DNA of 64,000 nt from Jiangella sp. DSM 45060. Lineage in GTDB: Bacteria; Actinomycetota; Actinomycetes; Jiangellales; Jiangellaceae. The stretch is from the NCBI RefSeq assembly GCF_900105175.1, contig NZ_LT629771.1:1488001-1552000 (forward strand), in the 5' to 3' direction. The notes beneath the pieces were generated by a model, which was not told the DNA's origin, ran no database searches, and worked only from the letters and a program-made list of their open reading frames with translations. Made by a program: the position numbers and the translations under genes. Below, one piece after another: positions 56,429-64,000 of this stretch (positions are counted from its first letter, which is position 1; each line of letters starts with the position of its first letter).

Positions 56429-58380
56429 CGACGGGCGCCGCGCCACGCGGACTCCCTGAGCAGCCGCAGGCCGTTGAGGCCGACGAGCACGGTGGAGCCC
56501 TCGTGGCCGGCCACGCCGAGGGGTAGCGGCAGGTGGCCGACGAGGTCCCAGGTCACGAGGGCGGCGATGAACGTCCCCGCGATGACGAGGTTCTGGATCA
56601 CCAGCCGGCGGGCGCGGCGCGACAAGCCGACGACCGCCGGGATGGTGGACAGCTCGTCGCGGACGACCACGGCGTCGGCGGTCTCCAGGGCGAGGTCGGA
56701 ACCGGCCCGGCCCATGGCGACGCCGGCGTGCGCGGCGGCCAGCGCGGGCGCGTCGTTGACGCCGTCGCCGACGACGAGGACCCGGCGGCCGGCCCGCTCG
56801 AGCTCCCGGACCGCCCTCACCTTGTCCTGAGGTAGCAGTCCGGCGCGGACGTCGGTGATGCCGACTCGTTCCGCGAGCCGTCCCGCCGCGGCGGCGTTGT
56901 CGCCGGTGACGAGGACGGGCGCGGCGCCGGTGAGGCGGTGCAGCGCTCGCACCGCGGCGGACGCCTCGTCGCGCAGCCGGTCGGAGATGCCGAGGACGCC
57001 CGCGGGGGCGCCGTCGACCACGACGAGGACGACCGTCCTGCCCTCGGCCTCCAGCCGCGTCGCTTCCACCGCGGCGGGATGGGCCTGGCCGGTGAGGCGG
57101 CCCGGGCTGCCGACCGCGACCACGTGGCCGTCGACGCGCGCGGTGACGCCGGAGCCGGGCGTGGCGGCGAAGTCGTCGGCGTCCGGGAGGTCGAGGCCGC
57201 GTGAGCGCGCCGCCTCGACGACGGCGCGGGCGAGCGGGTGCTCGCTGGGGTGCTCGGCGGCCGCGGCCAGCCGCAGCACGTCGTCCTCGTCCAGGCCGGA
57301 ACCGCCGAGCGGCCGGACGTCGGTCACCTGCGGGCTGCCCTCGGTGAGGGTGCCGGTCTTGTCCAGCGCGACGGCATCGACCTGGCCGAGCCGCTCCATC
57401 ACCACGGCAGACTTCACCAGCACGCCGTGGCGTCCGGCGTTGGCCATGGCGGACAGCAGCGGCGGCATGGTGGCGAGCACGACGGCGCAGGGCGAGGCGA
57501 CGATCATGAAGGTCATCGCGCGCAGCAGCGCGGACTGCAGGTCGGCGCCGAACAGCAGCGGGACGGCGAAGATCAGCACCGTCGCGGCGACCATGCCGAC
57601 GGAGTAGCGCTGCTCGACCTTCTCGATGAACAACTGCGTGGGCGCCTTGGTCCGCGACGCCTCCTCGACCATGGCGACGATGCGGGCGATCACCGTCTCC
57701 GAAGGTTCGCGCTCGACCCGCACGCGCAGGGCGCCGGTGCCGTTGAGTGTGCCGGCGAACACGTCGTCGCCCGGCTGCTTGGCGACCGGCAGCGGCTCGC
57801 CGGTGATGGTGGCCTGGTCGACGTAGCCGGCGCCGTGCAGCACCCGTCCGTCGGCGCCGATCCGTTCGCCGGGGCGCACCAGGACGACGTCGCCGACCGC
57901 GAGCGCCGTGGCCGGCACCGTCTCCTCGTCGCCGCCGGGACGGAGCCGGGTCGCGGTCGCGGGGGCGAGGTCGAGCAGGCCGCGGACGGAGTCGGCGGTG
58001 CGCGCGGTGGCGACGGCCTCGAGCGCGCCGGAGGTGGCGAAGATGACGATGAGCAGGGCGCCGTCGAGCACCTGGCCGATCGCCGCCGCGCCGAGGGCGG
58101 CGACGACCATGAGCAGGTCGACGTCGAGGGTCCGGTCGCGCAGCGCTCGCAGGCCGGCCCAGCCGGGTTCCCAGCCGCCCGCCACGTACGTGAGCGCGTA
58201 CAGCGGCCCCCACGTCCAGGCGGGCGTGCCGAGCAGGTCCAGCGGCAGCGCGACGAGGAACAGCGTCAGCGCGGCGGCGGCCCAGCGCGGTTCGGGCAGC
58301 GAGAGGATCCGGGTCCGCCGTCGCGGCGCGGCGTCCCGGACGTCGCGCGCAGGCCGCGCCGGAGCGAGGGTCGTGGGCAC
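56407..58380 (-). CDS. P1B-4-type heavy-metal-transporting ATPase
   Basis: Metal pump of about 657 residues without N-terminal HMA domain. It has the actuator motif ITGEPLPV, the TM metal motif SPC in FMIVASPCAVVLA, phosphorylation site DKTGTLTEG, the HP motif SEHPLARA, hinge GDGVNDAPAL and, in the last TM pair, HEGSTVLVGLNGLRLL. SPC together with HEGST marks the P1B-4 group (CtpD/CoaT), which exports Co, Ni, Zn or Fe(II), not copper. GTG 58380 is preferred because ATG 58404/58410 lie inside the operator; leaderless initiation is possible. An ArsR gene is divergent. Confidence 0.88.
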   Translation of the reverse strand: MPTTLAPARPARDVRDAAPRRRTRILSLPEPRWAAAALTLFLVALPLDLLGTPAWTWGPLYALTYVAGGWEPGWAGLRALRDRTLDVDLLMVVAALGAAAIGQVLDGALLIVIFATSGALEAVATARTADSVRGLLDLAPATATRLRPGGDEETVPATALAVGDVVLVRPGERIGADGRVLHGAGYVDQATITGEPLPVAKQPGDDVFAGTLNGTGALRVRVEREPSETVIARIVAMVEEASRTKAPTQLFIEKVEQRYSVGMVAATVLIFAVPLLFGADLQSALLRAMTFMIVASPCAVVLATMPPLLSAMANAGRHGVLVKSAVVMERLGQVDAVALDKTGTLTEGSPQVTDVRPLGGSGLDEDDVLRLAAAAEHPSEHPLARAVVEAARSRGLDLPDADDFAATPGSGVTARVDGHVVAVGSPGRLTGQAHPAAVEATRLEAEGRTVVLVVVDGAPAGVLGISDRLRDEASAAVRALHRLTGAAPVLVTGDNAAAAGRLAERVGITDVRAGLLPQDKVRAVRELERAGRRVLVVGDGVNDAPALAAAHAGVAMGRAGSDLALETADAVVVRDELSTIPAVVGLSRRARRLVIQNLVIAGTFIAALVTWDLVGHLPLPLGVAGHEGSTVLVGLNGLRLLRESAWRGARRQASASW

Positions 58381-58392
58381 CGGCCGACCGTA

Positions 58393-58428
58393 GCATGAAC
58401 ACATGAACAATCATTCATGTGTTCATGC
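58393..58428. promoter_or_regulatory. 36-bp perfect palindrome: ArsR/SmtB operator
   Basis: GCATGAACACATGAA-CAATCA-TTCATGTGTTCATGC: two 15-bp arms pair without mismatch. The inner TGAA-N6-TTCA core is the standard SmtB/ArsR operator form. It lies between the divergent ATPase and arsR genes. Confidence 0.9.
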
Positions 58429-58445
58429 GTGGCTAGGATGAGCGC

Positions 58446-58814
58446 GTGGGCCACCGCACTCCTCCCGCCGCCTCGGGCGCGCCCCGCGCGCGCCTGGACG
58501 CCGCGGCCGCGGCCGAGGTCGCCACCACGCTGCAGGCCCTGACCACGCCGTCGCGGCTGCTCATCCTGTCGCGCTTGCGCGAGGGCCCGCTCCCGGCCAC
58601 CGAGCTGGCCGCCGAGGTCGGGCTGGAGCAGTCGGCCTGCTCCCACCAGCTGCGGCTGCTGCGCAACCTCGGCCTCGTCACCGGCACCCGCACCGGCCGC
58701 TCCATCGTCTACGCCCTCTACGACGACCACGTCGCCGAACTGCTCGACCAAGCCCTCTACCACGTCGAACACCTCAAGGCTGGTCTGGCCGACGGCGCCG
58801 CGGGCCGGTCCTGA
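58446..58814 (+). CDS. ArsR/SmtB family metal-sensing repressor
   Basis: Repressor of 122 residues. The wHTH (TTLQALTTPSRLLILSRLREGPLPATELAAEVGLEQSACSHQLRLLRNLGLV) is followed by the C-terminal alpha-5 metal site DDHVAELLDQALYHVEH, which fits DxHx10HxxH and is typical of Zn/Ni/Co sensors (SmtB, NmtR, CzrA). GTG 58446 has AGGA upstream. It should repress itself and the divergent ATPase through the 36-bp palindrome until metal binds. Confidence 0.92.
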   Translation: MGHRTPPAASGAPRARLDAAAAAEVATTLQALTTPSRLLILSRLREGPLPATELAAEVGLEQSACSHQLRLLRNLGLVTGTRTGRSIVYALYDDHVAELLDQALYHVEHLKAGLADGAAGRS

Positions 58815-60350
58815 TCAGTGCTGCCCGTCGGCGGCGAGGTCGAACGTCTTCGGGATCAGCAGGTAGGTGACGGCCGCGGCGGCGAGCATGATGATGCCGC
58901 CGACGAGGGAGGTCTGGCCGAGCGAGTCGACGAAGGCGGTGGTCGCCGCCGCGGCGAGGTCGGGGAGGCCGGTCTCACGGGCCACCTCGAGCGCGCCGAC
59001 CAGCGACTCGTCGGCCGCCGCGCCCAGGTCGGCGGGCAGGCCCGCCGCGGTGAACGCGCCGATGCCGAGGTGCTCGCGGTAGAGGGCGGCGGCGATGCTG
59101 CCGAGGACGGCGATGCCGAGCACGTTGCCGAGGTCGTACATCGCCTCCTCGATGGCGGCGGCGTTGCCCGCCTTCTCCTGCGGCGTGCTGCCCATGATGA
59201 TCGCGGACCCGACGGCGAGCGACCCGGTGCCGGCGCCGACCAGCGCCAGCGGCGCGATCAGCTCCGGGTAGCTCAGCGGGCTGCCGAGCGCGTAGAGCAG
59301 CAGCAGCCCGGCGCCCGCGGTCGCCAGGCCGGCGGCGAGCACTGTCCGGGCCCCGATGCGGAACGCGAGCGCGGGCGCGAACGGCGCGAACGCGAACGAG
59401 CCGGCCGCCATCGGCAGCAGCGCCAGCCCGGCGACCAGCGGCGAGTAGTCCGCGACGACCTGCAGCCACTGGGCGACCAGCAGCAGCATCGCGCCCATCG
59501 CGAACATCGAGGCCAGCGCCGCGATGGTGCCGGCGCGGAAGGGCCGACTGCCGAACAGGCGGACGTCCAGCAGCGGGTCGGGGCGGCCGAGGCAGCGGCG
59601 CACGAACCACGTCAGCAGTGCGGCCGCGGCGAGCACCGCCGTCCACGACGCGACGTCGCCCCAGCCCTCCTCGGCCAGCTGCTTGATCCCCCACACCAGC
59701 AGCGACATGCCGGCGATGGACAGCACCGTCGCGACGACGTCCCAGCGCGGCGGCCGCGGGTCGCGGGCCTCGGGCAGCAGCAGGGCTCCGGCGACGACGG
59801 CGACGAGCACGAACGGGACGTTGATCAGGAACGCTGAGTGCCAGCTGAACACCTCGAGCAGGGCGCCGCCGACGACCGGGCCGACGATGGCGCCGAGGCC
59901 GGAGACGATCGACCAGACGGCCAGCGCCTTCGCCCGCTCCTTCGGGTCCGGGAAGATGGTGCGGATCATCGACAGCGTCGTCGGCATGATCATCGCGCCG
60001 GCCGCGCCGAGCAGCGCCCGCAGCGCGATCACGAACGCCGGGCTCTCGGCGAACAGCACCAGCACCGACACCACGCCGAACAGCGTGAACCCGGTCAGCA
60101 GCAGCCGCTTGCGTCCCCACCGGTCGCCGAGCGCGCTCATCGGGATCAGCAGCCCGGCGAGGATCAGCGAGTAGACGTCGATGATCCACAGCTGCTCGGA
60201 CGCGCTCGGCGCCAGCTCCTCGACGAGGTCGGGCAGCGCCATGATGAGGATCGTCATGTCCATCATGACGACGAGCAGGCTGCCGGCCAGTACGGTCAGC
60301 GCCGCCCAGCGCTGCCTGGACGTCATGGCCGGCGCGGTCAGGCTCGGCAT
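58815..60350 (-). CDS. MFS drug/H+ antiporter, DHA2-like (14 TM)
   Basis: Exporter of 511 residues. It has MDMTILIMALP (DHA2 motif D), LGDRWGRKRLLLTGF (motif A), LRALLGAAGAMIMPTTLSMI and the motif C region GLGAIVGPVVGGAL. The length fits the 14-TM group. ATG 60350 overlaps the tetR stop (TGATG), so the repressor and pump form one unit. Substrate unknown; drugs or dyes are typical. Confidence 0.9.
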   Translation of the reverse strand: MPSLTAPAMTSRQRWAALTVLAGSLLVVMMDMTILIMALPDLVEELAPSASEQLWIIDVYSLILAGLLIPMSALGDRWGRKRLLLTGFTLFGVVSVLVLFAESPAFVIALRALLGAAGAMIMPTTLSMIRTIFPDPKERAKALAVWSIVSGLGAIVGPVVGGALLEVFSWHSAFLINVPFVLVAVVAGALLLPEARDPRPPRWDVVATVLSIAGMSLLVWGIKQLAEEGWGDVASWTAVLAAAALLTWFVRRCLGRPDPLLDVRLFGSRPFRAGTIAALASMFAMGAMLLLVAQWLQVVADYSPLVAGLALLPMAAGSFAFAPFAPALAFRIGARTVLAAGLATAGAGLLLLYALGSPLSYPELIAPLALVGAGTGSLAVGSAIIMGSTPQEKAGNAAAIEEAMYDLGNVLGIAVLGSIAAALYREHLGIGAFTAAGLPADLGAAADESLVGALEVARETGLPDLAAAATTAFVDSLGQTSLVGGIIMLAAAAVTYLLIPKTFDLAADGQH

Positions 60351-60910
60351 CAGGCGTCCTTCGGCCGGGTCAGGCGGGTGAGCACGTCGAGCAGCTCGCC
60401 GGCGTCGGGCGCGCCGCCGCGCAGCATGGCCTGGACGGTCGCGCCGTCGGCGTAGGCGCTGATCGCGCGGGCCGTGGCGGGGTCGGTGTAGGGCGTGAGG
60501 ATCTCCTGGAGGCCCTCGGACCAGCGGGTGGCGATGGAGTGCAGCCGCGGGCTGTCCATGCTGGCGACGTAGAACGCGGTGTCGGCGTGGACCCGCGCGG
60601 GGTCGCCCAGGTACTCGTGGAACAGGCGGGCGAGGGTGCCCACCCAGTCGCCGGACGTGGCGAGGTCGCGGGCGATCTCGGACAGCCCCTCCTCGGTCCG
60701 CCGGCCCAGCCACTCCAGTGCGGCCGCCTTGAGCTCCTCCAGTGAGGCGAAGTAGTGGGTGGTCGAGCCGAGCGGCACCGCCGCCCGCGCCGCGACCTTC
60801 CGGTGGGTGAGGTCGTTGATGCCGTTCTCGACGATCAGCGCGGCGGCGGCCTCGACGATCGCCTGCCGGCGGCCGACCGGATCGCGGGTCGCCCGTGTCG
60901 TTCCGTCCAT
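60350..60910 (-). CDS. TetR/AcrR family repressor of the MFS pump
   Basis: Regulator of 186 residues. The N-terminal HTH is RRQAIVEAAAALIVENGINDLTHRKVAARAAVPLGSTTHYFASLEELKAAAL, and a helical ligand domain follows. ATG 60910 is chosen; the start region is embedded in a near-perfect 28-bp palindrome, so autoregulation is likely and translation may be leaderless. The MFS pump overlaps its stop. Confidence 0.9.
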   Translation of the reverse strand: MDGTTRATRDPVGRRQAIVEAAAALIVENGINDLTHRKVAARAAVPLGSTTHYFASLEELKAAALEWLGRRTEEGLSEIARDLATSGDWVGTLARLFHEYLGDPARVHADTAFYVASMDSPRLHSIATRWSEGLQEILTPYTDPATARAISAYADGATVQAMLRGGAPDAGELLDVLTRLTRPKDA

Positions 60911-60912
60911 GG

Positions 60913-60940
60913 TGTACAAGTGTACATGTACATCAGTACA
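60913..60940. promoter_or_regulatory. TetR operator
   Basis: A 28-bp near-palindrome with core TGTACATGTACA (60921-60932) and outer TGTACA / AGTACA arms; only three pairs mismatch. It abuts the tetR start and overlaps the last codons of the upstream dehydrogenase. Confidence 0.8.
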
Positions 60941-61874
60941 TTTCGATCACGGCCTTGACGAAGCCGTCCGGCTTGGACCGCAGCGCCTCGAACGCCGCGT
61001 CGGCCTGGTCGAGGCGGAACCGGTGGGTGATCAGCCGGCCGGGGTCGAGCCGGCCGGCGGCGACCAGCTCCAGCGCCGCCGCCGTGCTCGCCCGCAGCAG
61101 CGCGCGGTCGCGGACGTGCGCGTTGACGACGTCCAGCGCCTTCCAGTTCCAGCCGCGCAGGTCGACCTCGCGCACGGACTGGTGGTAGCCGAGGATCGAC
61201 AGTGCGCCGTGCGGCCGGACCATCCGCCCGGCGAGGTCCAGCCCTGCCTGCGTCCCGGACGCCTCGACGACGACGTCGAAGCCGTGCCGTGCGGGCGAGT
61301 CCTCGCCGGAGAACGCGGCGGCGGGCAGTTGCGACGGGTCGTGCGCGACATCCGCCCCGTTCGCCAGCGCCGCGCGCTGGGCGTCGTCACGCGGGTCGAC
61401 GGCGACCAGCCGGGCCACGCCGGTGGTGCGCAGCAGCTGCGTCATGACCAGGCCCATGAAGCCGAGCCCGACGACGGCGACGTGCGCGCCCAGCGGGACC
61501 GGCGTGCGGCGCAGCCCTTCGGCGACGCAGCCCAGCGGCTCGGGCAGCGCGACCGCCGGGTCGACGCCGTCGGGCAGCACGACGACGTCGTCGAGGTCGG
61601 CCAGCGCGTGCTCGGCGAACGACGGCGCGATGCGGCCGCCGACCAGCGTGCCGGGCGCGATCGTCACGCCCGGGCCGGTGGCGACGACCTCGCCGGTAGG
61701 CTCGTGCCCCAGCCGGCGCGGGCCGTCCGCCGCCGCCCACGTGGGCAGGTCGCTCGCGCACACCCCGTTCGCGATGACGCGCAGTACGAGCTGGCCGGGT
61801 CCGGGCTCGGGCAGCTCGGCGGTGACGAGCTCGCCGCGGCCGGGCGCGACGAGCTGGTAGGCGCGGGTTCTCAT
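60933..61874 (-). CDS. Zinc-type alcohol/sugar dehydrogenase (MDR family)
   Basis: MDR enzyme of 313 residues. It has the catalytic-zinc region ANGVCASDLPTW and LGHEPTGEVVATGPG, the Rossmann motif VAVVGLGFMGLVMTQLL, VVVEASGTQAGLDLA and a C-terminal catalytic-domain strand. The four-Cys structural zinc lobe is absent, which explains the short length. It probably oxidises a sugar or polyol imported by the upstream transporter. ATG 61874 overlaps the permease stop by 4 bp. Confidence 0.85.
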   Translation of the reverse strand: MRTRAYQLVAPGRGELVTAELPEPGPGQLVLRVIANGVCASDLPTWAAADGPRRLGHEPTGEVVATGPGVTIAPGTLVGGRIAPSFAEHALADLDDVVVLPDGVDPAVALPEPLGCVAEGLRRTPVPLGAHVAVVGLGFMGLVMTQLLRTTGVARLVAVDPRDDAQRAALANGADVAHDPSQLPAAAFSGEDSPARHGFDVVVEASGTQAGLDLAGRMVRPHGALSILGYHQSVREVDLRGWNWKALDVVNAHVRDRALLRASTAAALELVAAGRLDPGRLITHRFRLDQADAAFEALRSKPDGFVKAVIEMY

Positions 61875-62692
61875 TTGGTCGCTCCAGCGGTGAGGCCGTT
61901 GACGAACTGGCGGTTGAACAGCAGGTAGACGATGACGACGGGCAGCGAGGCGATGGTGGTGCCCGCGGCCAGGACGGCGGTGTCGGTGGTGAACCGGCCC
62001 TGGAAGAACGTGAGCCCGATCGGCAGCGTGCGGACGTCGTCGGTCTGCAGGAAGAACAGCGGGACGACCAGCTCGTTCCACGACGTCATGAACTGGAAGA
62101 CGACGATGGCGCCGAGGGCGGGCACGGCCAGCGGCCGCACGATCGACCACATCATCCGCAGGTCGCCGGCGCCGTCGATGCGGCCGGCCTCGATCAGCTC
62201 GCGCGGCAGCGCCCGCAGGTTGGCCCGGAGCAGGAAGATCGCGAACGGCAGCCCGAGCGTCGCCTCGATGAGGATCGCCCCGGCCAGCGTGTTCACCAGC
62301 CCGAGCGAGCGCAGCTGGTAGAAGAGCGGGATCACGATCGACCAGATCGGGATCATCAGGCCGAGCAGGAACAGCAGGAACGTCGCGTCGGCCCAGCGCA
62401 GGTCCAGCAGCGCGAGCGCGTAGGCGGCCGGGAAGGCCAGCGCGACGACCAGCGCCACCGTCCCGGCCGCGACGACGGTGCTGTTGACGAGGTAGTCGGA
62501 GAACCGGCCGGCGTTCCAGGCGGTGACGTAGTTCGCGAACCGCAGCGGCCACTCCAGCCCGAACGGGTCGGCGGCGGTCGCGGTCGACGTGCGCAGCGAC
62601 TGCAGCCAGATCCACAGCAGCGGGACGACGGACACCAGGGTCATGACGACGAGCGCGGTGTGTGCGCTCATCCGTTGCAGCGTGTGGTTCAC
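61871..62692 (-). CDS. Sugar ABC transporter permease, MalG type
   Basis: Membrane subunit of 273 residues with six TM helices. The EAA loop is PRELIEAGRIDGAGDLRMMWSIVRPLAVP and the C-terminus is NRQFVNGLTAGATK. GTG 62692 overlaps the upstream permease stop. Part of the binding protein-permease-permease-dehydrogenase operon; no ATPase gene is visible before the right edge. Confidence 0.9.
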   Translation of the reverse strand: MNHTLQRMSAHTALVVMTLVSVVPLLWIWLQSLRTSTATAADPFGLEWPLRFANYVTAWNAGRFSDYLVNSTVVAAGTVALVVALAFPAAYALALLDLRWADATFLLFLLGLMIPIWSIVIPLFYQLRSLGLVNTLAGAILIEATLGLPFAIFLLRANLRALPRELIEAGRIDGAGDLRMMWSIVRPLAVPALGAIVVFQFMTSWNELVVPLFFLQTDDVRTLPIGLTFFQGRFTTDTAVLAAGTTIASLPVVIVYLLFNRQFVNGLTAGATK

Positions 62693-63636
62693 GGGCGCTC
62701 CCGCTCGCGGACGCGGAGGAAGATCACGGTGATGACCAGGATGATCACGGTGAGGACGACGGCGGCGGCCGCGGCGTAGCCGACCCGGTGGGTCACGAAC
62801 GCCAGCGCGTAGATGTAGTACGCGACCACCTCCGTCGAGTGGCCGGGGCCGCCGTTCGTCATGACGTAGACGAGGTCGAAGGTCTTGAGCGTGTTGATGA
62901 ACGACACGACGACCAGCAGCGTGATGTGGTTGCGCAGGGCCGGGACGGTGACGTGGCGGAACCGCTGCCGGGCGTTGGCGCCGTCGAGCGCGGCCGCCTC
63001 GTACAGGTGCGGGTCGATGTTCTGCAGCCCGCCGAGCAGGATCACCATCGCGAACCCGTAGTAGGTCCAGTTCGCGGTGGCGATGACGGCGCCCATCGCG
63101 GTGCCCGACTCCGACAGCCAGCCGCGGGTCAGCGACTCCAGTGCGGCGTGCTCCAGCGCGACGTTGAGCAGCCCGGACTCAGGCCGGTAGATCTGGTCCC
63201 ACGCGATGCCGACGATGACCAGCGCCATCGTCGCGGGGACGAACAGCAGCGTGCGGTACAGCGTCCGGCCGCGGATCCAACTCGCCGACAGGATGGCCGC
63301 GAGCAGCAGCCCGAGGCCCTGCGCGAGCCAGCTGCCGGCCACCCAGACCAGGTTGTTGCCGAGCGATCCGAAGAACCGCTCGTCGCCGACGAGGCGGCGG
63401 TAGTTGTCCAGGCCGGTCCACGTGGGCGACGCGGTGAGGCCGTTCCAGTCGGTCAGGCTGAGCCAGACGGTCTGCCCGATCGGCCACAGCAGGAACGCCG
63501 CGTAGAGGGCGAGCGCGGGCAGCACCAGCCAGTACCCGCGCAGCGAGCGCCCGCGGCGCCTCGGCCGGCCCTGCCGGTGCGGCGGCGCCGGCGCGCGGGT
63601 GCGCGTCCGGACGACCGCCGGGGCGGCGCTGGTCAC
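62689..63636 (-). CDS. Sugar ABC transporter permease, MalF/UgpA type
   Basis: Membrane subunit of 315 residues. An Arg/Pro-rich N-terminal tail is followed by six TM helices (YWLVLPALALYAAFLLWPIG first). The EAA loop is PHLYEAAALDGANARQRFRHVTVPAL, and FDLVYVMTNGGPGHSTEVVAYYIYA follows. GTG 63636 overlaps the binding-protein stop; its end overlaps the MalG-type gene. Confidence 0.9.
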   Translation of the reverse strand: MTSAAPAVVRTRTRAPAPPHRQGRPRRRGRSLRGYWLVLPALALYAAFLLWPIGQTVWLSLTDWNGLTASPTWTGLDNYRRLVGDERFFGSLGNNLVWVAGSWLAQGLGLLLAAILSASWIRGRTLYRTLLFVPATMALVIVGIAWDQIYRPESGLLNVALEHAALESLTRGWLSESGTAMGAVIATANWTYYGFAMVILLGGLQNIDPHLYEAAALDGANARQRFRHVTVPALRNHITLLVVVSFINTLKTFDLVYVMTNGGPGHSTEVVAYYIYALAFVTHRVGYAAAAAVVLTVIILVITVIFLRVRERERP

Positions 63637-64000
63637 GGTGTCGCGCTCCGGGCCTCGGCGAGCGCGGCGTCGAGCGAGCCGGTGAACGCGGCGACGTCGA
63701 GGTCGCCGGCGAGGAAGGACTGGCCGCCGCCGTTCCACGCGTCGGTCACCAGCGGGCTGGAGCTGAACGCCGTCCAGCGGCCGATGCCACCGCCCTCGTT
63801 CGCCGCCTGGACGACCTCGAGGTTCTGCCGCAGCAGGGCGGGGACGTCCGCGCCGGCGCCGTCGTAGCCGGTGGTCGGCAGCACGCCGGCCTCCAGCCAG
63901 AGCCGTTCGGCCTCGTCGGAGAAGTGCACGAAGTCGATCCAGTCGGCCGCGATGTCGGCGACCGGCGACGACGCCGAGATCGCCCAGGAGCCGCCGGCGC
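63633..64000 (-). CDS. Sugar ABC transporter binding protein, C-terminal part (cut by window edge)
   Basis: The last 122 residues of an extracellular solute-binding protein; the 5' part lies right of the window. GGSWAISASS, FVHFSDEAERLWLEAGVLPTT and NGGGQSFLAGDLDVAAFTGSLDAALAEA match the C-lobe of SBP_bac_1 proteins. It is followed at once by two permeases and a dehydrogenase gene. Confidence 0.82.
   Translation of the reverse strand, partial: AGGSWAISASSPVADIAADWIDFVHFSDEAERLWLEAGVLPTTGYDGAGADVPALLRQNLEVVQAANEGGGIGRWTAFSSSPLVTDAWNGGGQSFLAGDLDVAAFTGSLDAALAEARSATP

Noticed and set aside
1-64000. Prophage, integrative element or genomic-island borders
   Set aside because: No integrase, transposase, tRNA or long direct repeats were seen, and base composition is even apart from local changes within the RhaD-RhaE gene.

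Overview
The window is uniformly high-GC DNA with strong G/C bias at codon third positions, frequent GTG (and a few TTG) starts, many 4-bp ATGA/GTGA gene overlaps, lipoprotein-type binding proteins, and regulators of the LacI, PucR, IclR and GntR types. This points to a chromosome segment of a free-living, saprophytic actinomycete. VanR/VanS closely resemble the Streptomyces type, but the genus cannot be fixed from sequence alone. I saw no rRNA, tRNA, CRISPR array, transposase, integrase or phage gene.

Layout. (1) 1-3977: a compact glycopeptide-resistance locus, vanR (5' cut by the window edge)-vanS running convergently into vanH-vanA-vanX. (2) 4052-10185: a small SnoaL/ABM operon divergent from a TetR gene with paired operators, a secreted DUF4091/GH123-like enzyme, and a LysR gene divergent from a RibD/DHFR-like gene that appears to carry an internal deletion. 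(3) 10195-29784: a large L-rhamnose regulon. It holds lacI, an esterase-like hydrolase and rhaB on one strand. On the other are a GH78 rhamnosidase and a nine-gene operon (orphan LuxR-type HTH, rhaI, class II aldolase, secreted DUF5722-SGNH protein, CUT1 importer, RhaD/RhaE fusion, rhamnonate dehydratase) behind a perfect LacI-type operator. Both a phosphorylating and an oxidative route are encoded. (4) 29732-32168: a VanZ-like protein, a frameshifted membrane-anchored gene and a His-rich CDF metal exporter. (5) 32273-42111: a PucR regulator divergent from an eight-gene peptide-import and catabolism operon (FAD amine oxidase, Dpp/Opp importer, M29-like aminopeptidase, threonine-synthase-like PLP enzyme). 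(6) 42083-49510: a GntR regulator divergent from a second peptide importer with fused ATPases and an atypical PIG-L protein. (7) 49521-56177: a histidine-utilisation operon hutH-hutU-M20 hydrolase-hutF with a divergent IclR regulator and no hutI. (8) 56219-58814: metal handling, with a CopZ-like chaperone, a P1B-4-type ATPase and an ArsR/SmtB repressor on a 36-bp perfect palindrome. (9) 58815-64000: a TetR-MFS pair and a sugar importer/dehydrogenase operon running off the right edge.

The most unusual signals are four. A 58-bp near-perfect palindrome sits in frame inside the M20 hydrolase gene of the hut operon, and a smaller insertion-like segment lies in the neighbouring hutU. A two-part operator-like element occurs twice, about 10 kb apart, upstream of the CDF exporter and in the gntR/importer promoter region. 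Operon (5) combines peptide uptake with amine oxidation in a way I cannot assign to a known pathway. Several regulators have very clear palindromic operators in their own promoters, so much of the local wiring can be proposed from sequence.
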